Assembly (NCBI GenBank): GCA_022360415.1
Contig: JAKSDB010000373.1
Span: 1 to 19,836, forward strand
Source of the DNA: Chlorobiales bacterium
GTDB taxonomy: Bacteria; Bacteroidota; Chlorobiia; Chlorobiales; Chlorobiaceae
Length of the DNA stretch: 19,836 nt
Reading direction: 5' to 3'
Position numbers and translations under genes: made by a program. The notes under the pieces were generated by a model, which had not been told where the DNA came from, did not search any database, and worked only from the letters and a program-made list of their open reading frames with translations. The stretch's first letter is position 1, and every line of letters starts with the position of its first letter. Of this stretch, positions 14,746-19,836 are shown piece after piece.

Positions 14746-16035
14746 ATGGACGTTTCCTATAAAGGCCTGAAAGGTTTTCTTGCCGAGAAAACAGCAAACT
14801 ATGTGATTTCTTCCCGCTCTTTTCTGCTTTTTATGTGGAAGAACTTCATGCACGACCGTGTTTTTCTGAGCGCAGGCTCTCTGGCGTTTCAGACACTTCT
14901 CTCCCTCGTTCCGTTGATGGCTGTTGTGCTTTCCGTTCTGAGCATCTCTCCGGCTTTCGAGAACTTCCAGCGGTACGTGGAAGATTTCATACTGCAGAAC
15001 TTCGTTCCCGCCTCGGGTGAAGTGCTCAAGGAGTATTTCCTGGAGTTTATCAGCAAAACTTCGACGGTGCCTGCCATTGGAGGTGTCTTTCTTTTTGTGA
15101 TTGCACTTTTCCTGATTTCAACGGTCGATCATACCATCAACCAGATATGGAATGTGCATGCTCCCAGAAAAATTCTTCAAGGGTTTACCCTGTACTGGAC
15201 CGTCCTTACACTGGGGCCTATCATAATAGGCAGCGGCCTGGTTGCGAGCTCCTACGTCTGGTATACGGTATTTACCGAAGGGCCGCTGCTTGAAATGAGA
15301 ACACGTATTTTATCCTATCTGCCGCTGCTCAACTCGTTTCTTGCCTTTTTTCTGCTTTACATGCTGGTGCCCAATCACAGAGTAAGGTTTCTTCACGCGG
15401 TTTCAGGCGCGTTCCTTGCAACGGTGCTGTTCGAAATGTCAAAAAAATGGTTTTCGTTTTATGTGACCACGTTTGCCTCGTTCGAACATATTTACGGTGC
15501 ACTGTCGGTGATACCCCTTCTTTTTTTCTGGATTTATCTTATATGGGTAGTGGCTCTTTCCGGAGCTGAATTTGTTTACTGTCTCGGTGCAATGCGCTCG
15601 GTTCCCAGAGCAAAACCCGGCTTCAGACCCCTGAAAGGCATTCGGGATGTCATATCGGTTCTGGAACATATATGGACAAGGCAGCAAACCGGTGAATATG
15701 TCAATCTCAAAAAGGCATCTATTGTCGGCAACGGCATTAAGGGCAGAAGACTGCTGGATATTGTGGATGCTCTCATTGAAAGCAATTTTGTTCATGTAAC
15801 AGCTGATGGGGGGCTTGCGATCAGCGGCAATATTCAGGAGCTTACTCTCTATGATCTTTACCGGGCCGTCCCGCAGGGTGTTATCGGGGCTAATGGTGAT
15901 GGCAGTGGCAGCGAGGAATACGATGCTTCATTGTCCTTGCTTGAGGAACGTCTGCAACGATGCCTCCAGGAAAATATGAACGAACCTCTCGCAGTTTTCT
16001 TGGACAGGAAAGATGCGATAGGGGATAAGGGATAG
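14746..16035 (+). CDS. YihY/BrkB-family inner-membrane protein
   Basis: A 429-residue membrane protein of the YihY/virulence factor BrkB family. The first conserved part is FMHDRVFLSAGSLAFQTLLSL followed by VPLMAVVLSV. About six membrane segments run to residue 285, with the family signature ALSVIPLLFFWIYLIWVVALSGAEF near 255-280. After it comes a hydrophilic C-terminal extension (about 290-429) with a helix-turn-helix-like pattern (LKKASIVGNGIKGRRLLDIV), an acidic glycine/serine linker and a final helix. The family was once called ribonuclease BN by mistake; it has no proven enzymatic role. A weak CAGGTG lies about 13 nt before the ATG. It precedes the second inverted-end element. Confidence 0.88.
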   Translation: MDVSYKGLKGFLAEKTANYVISSRSFLLFMWKNFMHDRVFLSAGSLAFQTLLSLVPLMAVVLSVLSISPAFENFQRYVEDFILQNFVPASGEVLKEYFLEFISKTSTVPAIGGVFLFVIALFLISTVDHTINQIWNVHAPRKILQGFTLYWTVLTLGPIIIGSGLVASSYVWYTVFTEGPLLEMRTRILSYLPLLNSFLAFFLLYMLVPNHRVRFLHAVSGAFLATVLFEMSKKWFSFYVTTFASFEHIYGALSVIPLLFFWIYLIWVVALSGAEFVYCLGAMRSVPRAKPGFRPLKGIRDVISVLEHIWTRQQTGEYVNLKKASIVGNGIKGRRLLDIVDALIESNFVHVTADGGLAISGNIQELTLYDLYRAVPQGVIGANGDGSGSEEYDASLSLLEERLQRCLQENMNEPLAVFLDRKDAIGDKG

Positions 16036-16041
16036 AATTAT

Positions 16042-16160
16042 GGGCACCTCTATTAATTGTCATGAGTGGTTCGATTGCAAGGCGAGCGGAGCCGGAAAAC
16101 CCCCCTCCTATCCGCTCAACGAAGCAATTGAATCGCGGAATAAATTAAAGAGAGGTGCCC
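16042..16160. repeat. Inverted-end intergenic element, copy B (MITE-like)
   Basis: A 119-bp block in the gap between the YihY-like gene and dnaX. Its left end GGGCACCTCTATTAATT and its right end, reverse complemented GGGCACCTCTCTTTAATT, form terminal inverted repeats with ten perfect outer bases. It is flanked by TTAT on both sides (16038-16041 and 16161-16164), a possible 4-bp target duplication. The interior contains CAAGGCGAGCGGAGCCGGAA (16078-16097), matching 17 of 20 positions of the reverse complement of 6474-6493 in copy A. The whole block aligns with copy A in inverted orientation, with the outer parts best conserved. No transposase or ORF lies inside. The remaining 69 bp before dnaX show nothing else apart from its ribosome binding site. 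Confidence 0.72.
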
Positions 16161-16229
16161 TTATGAGTCGTGCAATGTCCCGGTATTATGTTACATTTTA
16201 GTTTATGAGTTTTACGAGAAAAGGAAACT

Positions 16230-17435
16230 ATGAGTTATCAGGTTCTGGCCCGCAAATACAGGCCTAAAAAATTTGCCGATATAACGGCCCAGGAACATAT
16301 CACCCGTACCATCCAGAACTCGCTTCGTCTTGGAAGGGTGGGACACGGTTATATATTCTCCGGCTTGCGCGGCGTAGGAAAAACAACTGCGGCAAGGGTT
16401 TTTGCCAAAGCGGTCAATTGCGGCAGGATGATCGAGGACCCTGAGTATCTCAAGGAAGTCACCGAGCCTTGCGGTGAGTGCGAGAGCTGCCTTGATTTCG
16501 AACAGGGCACCAGCCTCAATATCTCGGAGTTCGACGCAGCTTCGAACAACAGTGTTGACGATATCAGGCTGCTCAGGGAAAATGTCCGTTACGGGCCACA
16601 GAAAGGGCGGTACAGGGTCTATATTATCGATGAGGTTCATATGCTTTCGACGGCCGCGTTCAACGCGTTCCTGAAAACACTTGAAGAACCTCCTGCCCAT
16701 GCGATTTTTATTTTCGCAACGACCGAGCTGCACAAAATTCCCCCGACAATTGCTTCCCGTTGTCAACGTTTCAATTTCAAGAGGATTCCCCTTTCCGAAA
16801 TTGAAAAGCAGCTGCATGGCATCTGTGAAAATGAAGGCATCAATGTAGAAGACGACGCTCTGCAGCTCATCGGGCGCAAGGCGCAGGGGTCGATGCGCGA
16901 TGCACAGAGTATTCTTGACCAGGTGATTGCCTTTGCCGTCGAACAGGATGAGGAGCGCAGTATTCACTACGACAAGGTTGCCGAGCTTCTGAACTATATC
17001 GATGACGAACAGTTTTTCGAGGTGACAGAAGCGGCAGCCGAAGGCGACCCTGCAAAAATGCTTGCTGTCGCAAGGTTTGTTATCGACAACGGTTACGATG
17101 AACAGGACTTTCTTGAAAAACTCATCGAGCATCTGAGAAACTTTCTCGTACTCTACAACCTGCGCTCCACCAGGCTGATTGAAAGACCTGAACCGGTTAA
17201 GGAGCGATATCAGCGTGATGCGAAGAGCTTTTCCCCTGCTGTGATGATGCGGATGATCGACCTGTTGCTTGAAGCACAGAAAGAGCTCAAGTTCCAGTTC
17301 GAGTACCAGTTCCGGTTCGAACTTGTTCTGCTCAAACTTATAGAGACCTGTCACCCGGCCAGTGAAAGATTGCCTGAAGCATCCCCGGAGGAAACAACCG
17401 AAAAAAAAAAGTCCATGACAGAGCGGCAACAATAA
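16230..17435 (+). CDS. dnaX: DNA polymerase III gamma subunit (zero-frame dnaX product)
   Basis: A 401-residue AAA+ clamp-loader ATPase; with partner subunits it loads the sliding clamp during replication. The N-terminus SYQVLARKYRPKKFADITAQ is diagnostic. Walker A is GLRGVGKTT (45-53). A zinc module has C64, C81, C84 and C87; the C64-C81 spacing is longer than in Escherichia coli. Walker B is YIIDEVH (131-137). The SRC motif (TIASRCQRF) and sensor-2 GSMRDAQS are present. Domain III (clamp-loader collar) runs to about residue 370. The product stops at TAA 17433-17435, eight codons past an A10 run, so it contains only the gamma-like part. The -1 frame continues with a tau-like domain (see the next two entries). 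An AAAAGGAAA lies before the ATG. Confidence 0.95.
   Translation: MSYQVLARKYRPKKFADITAQEHITRTIQNSLRLGRVGHGYIFSGLRGVGKTTAARVFAKAVNCGRMIEDPEYLKEVTEPCGECESCLDFEQGTSLNISEFDAASNNSVDDIRLLRENVRYGPQKGRYRVYIIDEVHMLSTAAFNAFLKTLEEPPAHAIFIFATTELHKIPPTIASRCQRFNFKRIPLSEIEKQLHGICENEGINVEDDALQLIGRKAQGSMRDAQSILDQVIAFAVEQDEERSIHYDKVAELLNYIDDEQFFEVTEAAAEGDPAKMLAVARFVIDNGYDEQDFLEKLIEHLRNFLVLYNLRSTRLIERPEPVKERYQRDAKSFSPAVMMRMIDLLLEAQKELKFQFEYQFRFELVLLKLIETCHPASERLPEASPEETTEKKKSMTERQQ
17387..17411 (+). promoter_or_regulatory. dnaX: Putative programmed -1 frameshift site in dnaX
   Basis: GGAGG (17387-17391) lies 13 nt upstream of the heptamer A AAA AAG (17405-17411), which ends a run of ten A (17401-17410). Zero-frame codons across it are GAA, AAA, AAA, AAG. 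In Escherichia coli dnaX the same heptamer is preceded by an internal Shine-Dalgarno sequence about 10 nt upstream. In Thermus thermophilus dnaX, a run of nine A causes transcriptional slippage instead. Both mechanisms are possible here. I see no convincing stem-loop directly after the heptamer. Confidence 0.75.
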
Positions 17436-18013
17436 CTGAACAATCTTCGAGCGAAACCAAGTCTTCGAAAGTTTCCCTTAAAGCCTCTGAGCATCAGGCC
17501 CTGGCATCGGCAGGGACAGCCGCTTCCGTTAATTTCTCGTCGTGGAAAGACAAGTTCTCGAAATTCGCACAAAGTGAAAAAAGGAGTTCCCCGCCACCTG
17601 TAGAGGGAGCCTCCCATGGTCATCAGGATGCTTCACAACCATTTGACGGTGTGGCTGAAGTGCAGAAGTTCAGGGTCGAATGGAAACAGTTTCTCGATTC
17701 TTTGCTGAAGAAAAATTACAAGGTCGTTGTAACGCATCTTCTTTCCTGCGAATTGACTTCATTTTCTCAAGGTATTCTCCATATGAGCTGTGCCAAAAAG
17801 TTTTCCTATGAAGAATTGCTGCATGATGCCGGACTTCTTGCCCGTGAGATCGAGATTTTTTACGGTCTTTCCGTAAAACTGCATATCAGTTATGATGACA
17901 AAAACGATACAGGCAATGAGCAAACCGTATTCACCCTTTTCAGCGAGCTTTCCCAAAGCAATGAAGTTGTAAAGTTTCTTGTAAGGGAGTTCGGGGGTGA
18001 GCTTCTCTATTAG
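17411..18013 (+). CDS. dnaX: tau-specific C-terminal extension of DnaX (-1 frame)
   Basis: The frame reached by a -1 shift at A AAA AAG is open from the slippery site to the TAG at 18011-18013, adding 200 residues and giving a 594-residue tau. The first part is a low-complexity Ser/Ala/Lys-rich linker (SSSETKSSKVSLKASEH and onward). From about 17640 comes a compact domain with VEWKQFLDSLLKKNYKVVVT, LLSCELTSFSQGILHMSCAK and LAREIEIFYGLSVKLHISYD, which resembles the C-terminal domain found in many DnaX/tau proteins. In E. coli the tau tail binds polymerase alpha and the helicase. A GTG at 17651 could start a free 120-residue protein, but it has no clear ribosome binding site and the coding character extends upstream of it. 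The alternative is an assembly indel in the A run. Confidence 0.78.
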   Translation, partial: VHDRAATITEQSSSETKSSKVSLKASEHQALASAGTAASVNFSSWKDKFSKFAQSEKRSSPPPVEGASHGHQDASQPFDGVAEVQKFRVEWKQFLDSLLKKNYKVVVTHLLSCELTSFSQGILHMSCAKKFSYEELLHDAGLLAREIEIFYGLSVKLHISYDDKNDTGNEQTVFTLFSELSQSNEVVKFLVREFGGELLY

Positions 18014-18097
18014 GGCCGGGATGCAAGGTTTCCATATTCCTTAAAAATTCATCATATTCAGGTCTTTCGACCTATCAACACCGTTCTACACAATACC

Positions 18098-19836
18098 ATG
18101 AGTGCAGCTGAAGGAACCCCGGATAATTTGCAGAACCGTTTTCGAACACAGTATTGCGGTCGTTTAAATCCGGATTTTGAGAACAAGACGGTAACCATTG
18201 CCGGATGGATTCACAGAAAGCGTGATCATGGCGGGTTGATCTTTATCGATCTGAGGGATCATACCGGCATTTCCCAGCTCATTATCCAGCCGGAAAAGGA
18301 GGTGTTGTTCAGGAAGGCGGAAAAGCTGCATGTCGAGTCGGTTATCTGTGTTTGCGGCATCGTGGTTCGTCGTTCGGAAGAAACAATAAATCCCCGCCTT
18401 GCTTCCGGTGAAATCGAGGTTATTGTTGACGATCTCAGTGTTGAAAGCAATGCCGTGCCGTTGCCTTTTCCGGTTGCGGATGAGTTGCAGACTTCCGAAG
18501 AGCTCCGCCTGAAGTACCGTTTTCTCGATCTCCGCCGGGAAAAGATTCATGAGAATATCGAGTTTCGCAGCAAGCTGATCGGCGAGGTGAGGCGCTACCT
18601 CGAAGACCGTTCGTTCCAGGAAATACAGACTCCGATACTGACCTCGAGCTCGCCTGAAGGCGCAAGAGATTTCCTTGTACCGAGCCGTCTGCATCCCGGG
18701 AAATTTTACGCGCTGCCGCAGGCTCCGCAGCAGTTCAAGCAGTTGCTGATGGTATCGGGTTTCCCCCGGTATTTTCAGATCGCGCCGTGTTTCCGCGACG
18801 AAGATGCCCGCGCTGACAGAAGTCCGGGCGAGTTTTACCAGATCGATATGGAAATGGCATTTATCGAGCAGGACGATCTGTTCGGGATCCTCGAGGGCAT
18901 GTTCAAGCACCTGACGGAAGCCATGAGCGGGAAGCGCATCACACAGTTTCCGTTCCCGAGAATCAGCTATCGTGATGTTATGAACCGTTACGGCTCCGAC
19001 AAGCCTGATCTTCGCGTTCCGCTCGAGCTGGAAGACGTTACCGATCTATTTGTCAACTCGTCGTTCAAGGTTTTTGCCGGCAACACAAAGGAGGGCAACT
19101 GCATCAAAGCCATGGTGCTCAAGGGACGCGGCAACGAGTCGCGCCAGTTCTACGACAAGGCGGAGAGAAGGGCCAAAGAACTCGGTTCCGCCGGTCTGGC
19201 CTACATTCAGTACAAGGAAGAGGGGCCGAAGGGGCCGATCGTCAAGTTTCTTTCCGAAGTGGAGATGAATGCGTTGAAAGAGCGTCTACAGATTGAAACC
19301 GGTGACGTTGTGTTTTTCGGTGCAGGCAAATGGGTGCGTACCTGCAAGATTATGGGAGGCATGAGGGAGTACTTTTCCGATCTTTTCGAACTCGACCGGG
19401 ATGAGCTCTCTTTCTGCTGGATTGTCGATTTTCCCATGTATGAATACGATGAAGCCGCAAAGAAAATAGAGTTTTCCCACAATCCCTTTTCGATGCCTCA
19501 GGGAGAGATGGAAGCTCTGGAAACCATGAACCCGCTCGATATCCTTGCGTACCAGTACGATATTGTCTGCAATGGTATCGAGCTCTCGAGCGGGGCAATC
19601 AGAAACCACCGGCCCGATATCATGTACAAGGCGTTCGAGATAGCCGGGTACGAAAAGTCCGAAGTCGACAAACGTTTCGGCCACATGATAGAGGCTTTCA
19701 GGATGGGCGCCCCGCCTCATGGCGGTATCGCTCCGGGCCTTGACCGTCTGGTGATGATTCTGCGCGACGAGCAGAATATTCGTGAAGTCATTGCTTTTCC
19801 AATGAACCAGCAGGCCGAAGACCTGATGATGGCAGC
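18098..19836 (+). CDS. aspS: Aspartyl-tRNA synthetase (3' end outside the window)
   Basis: 579 complete codons are visible from the ATG at 18098; bacterial AspRS is about 590-605 residues, so only the last few are missing. The N-terminal anticodon-binding OB domain contains AGWIHRKRDHGGLIFIDLRD. Class II motifs follow: motif 2 FRDEDARADRSPGEFYQID and motif 3 GGIAPGLDRLVMILRDE. The bacterial GAD insertion lies between them (GRGNESRQFYDKAERRAKEL and GDVVFFGAG). Other AspRS landmarks are YRFLDLRR, SSSPEGARDFLVPSR and the flipping-loop run ALPQAPQQFKQLLM. It charges tRNA-Asp with aspartate. Residue H44 (in RKRDHGG) matches the histidine linked to relaxed specificity in Pseudomonas aeruginosa AspRS. 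It follows dnaX after 84 bp. No ribosome binding site is evident before the ATG. Confidence 0.97.
   Translation, partial: MSAAEGTPDNLQNRFRTQYCGRLNPDFENKTVTIAGWIHRKRDHGGLIFIDLRDHTGISQLIIQPEKEVLFRKAEKLHVESVICVCGIVVRRSEETINPRLASGEIEVIVDDLSVESNAVPLPFPVADELQTSEELRLKYRFLDLRREKIHENIEFRSKLIGEVRRYLEDRSFQEIQTPILTSSSPEGARDFLVPSRLHPGKFYALPQAPQQFKQLLMVSGFPRYFQIAPCFRDEDARADRSPGEFYQIDMEMAFIEQDDLFGILEGMFKHLTEAMSGKRITQFPFPRISYRDVMNRYGSDKPDLRVPLELEDVTDLFVNSSFKVFAGNTKEGNCIKAMVLKGRGNESRQFYDKAERRAKELGSAGLAYIQYKEEGPKGPIVKFLSEVEMNALKERLQIETGDVVFFGAGKWVRTCKIMGGMREYFSDLFELDRDELSFCWIVDFPMYEYDEAAKKIEFSHNPFSMPQGEMEALETMNPLDILAYQYDIVCNGIELSSGAIRNHRPDIMYKAFEIAGYEKSEVDKRFGHMIEAFRMGAPPHGGIAPGLDRLVMILRDEQNIREVIAFPMNQQAEDLMMA

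Noticed and set aside
16212..17432. A 406-codon open frame on the minus strand opposite dnaX
   Set aside because: It is the antisense shadow of an unambiguous dnaX with all AAA+ motifs. Its translation shows no recognisable domain.
17651..18013. A separate small gene starting at GTG 17651
   Set aside because: The same frame is open back to the A10 run, the protein-like sequence resembles a tau C-terminal domain, and no ribosome binding site precedes the GTG. A frameshifted dnaX explains it better.

Overview
The window (about 19.8 kb) looks like chromosomal DNA of a green sulfur bacterium (Chlorobiaceae; Chlorobium, Pelodictyon or Prosthecochloris type). This rests on the general character of the proteins and gene mix, including split PurS/PurQ, a LipM-type octanoyltransferase and a MacAB-type exporter with two separate permeases. 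It is an inference, not a database result. Coding density is high. I see no rRNA, tRNA, CRISPR array, prophage or full insertion sequence.

Left part (1-8.8 kb), almost all on the minus strand. After the 3' end of an unidentified plus-strand gene (2-295) comes a five-gene export operon read right to left: a TolC-like outer-membrane protein, a MacA/HlyD-like adaptor, a MacB/LolD-type ATPase and two different FtsX/MacB-type permeases. Three of the junctions are very tight: two ATGA overlaps and a 19-bp gap. The last junction is a 91-bp gap holding two short tandem repeats. Upstream of tolC lies a 138-bp element with inverted ends, then a TPR protein, D-Ala-D-Ala ligase and a small CoA-binding protein, all leftward.

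Middle (8.8-10.6 kb). A divergent intergenic region carries a long imperfect hairpin, a TATAAT box and a duplicated 12-mer. It precedes a DUF4136-type lipoprotein on the plus strand. That gene converges on a LipM-like octanoyltransferase on the minus strand, which in turn diverges from panB.

Right part (10.6-19.8 kb), all on the plus strand: panB, pssA, purS, purQ, a UMF1/Atg22-like MFS transporter, a YihY/BrkB membrane protein, a second copy of the inverted-end element in opposite orientation, dnaX, and aspS running off the right edge. These are mostly housekeeping genes for pantothenate, phospholipid and purine synthesis, replication and translation.

The most interesting signal is in dnaX. 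The zero-frame ORF stops after 401 codons, shortly after a run of ten A. The -1 frame is open from that run for another 200 codons, ending in a tau-like C-terminal domain. A GGAGG sits 13 nt upstream of an A AAA AAG heptamer. This has the layout of programmed frameshifting (or transcriptional slippage) making short gamma and long tau clamp-loader subunits. The second signal is the pair of related 119-138 bp inverted-end elements, probably a MITE-like or palindromic intergenic repeat family, with a possible third lone end fused to the pssA ribosome binding site.
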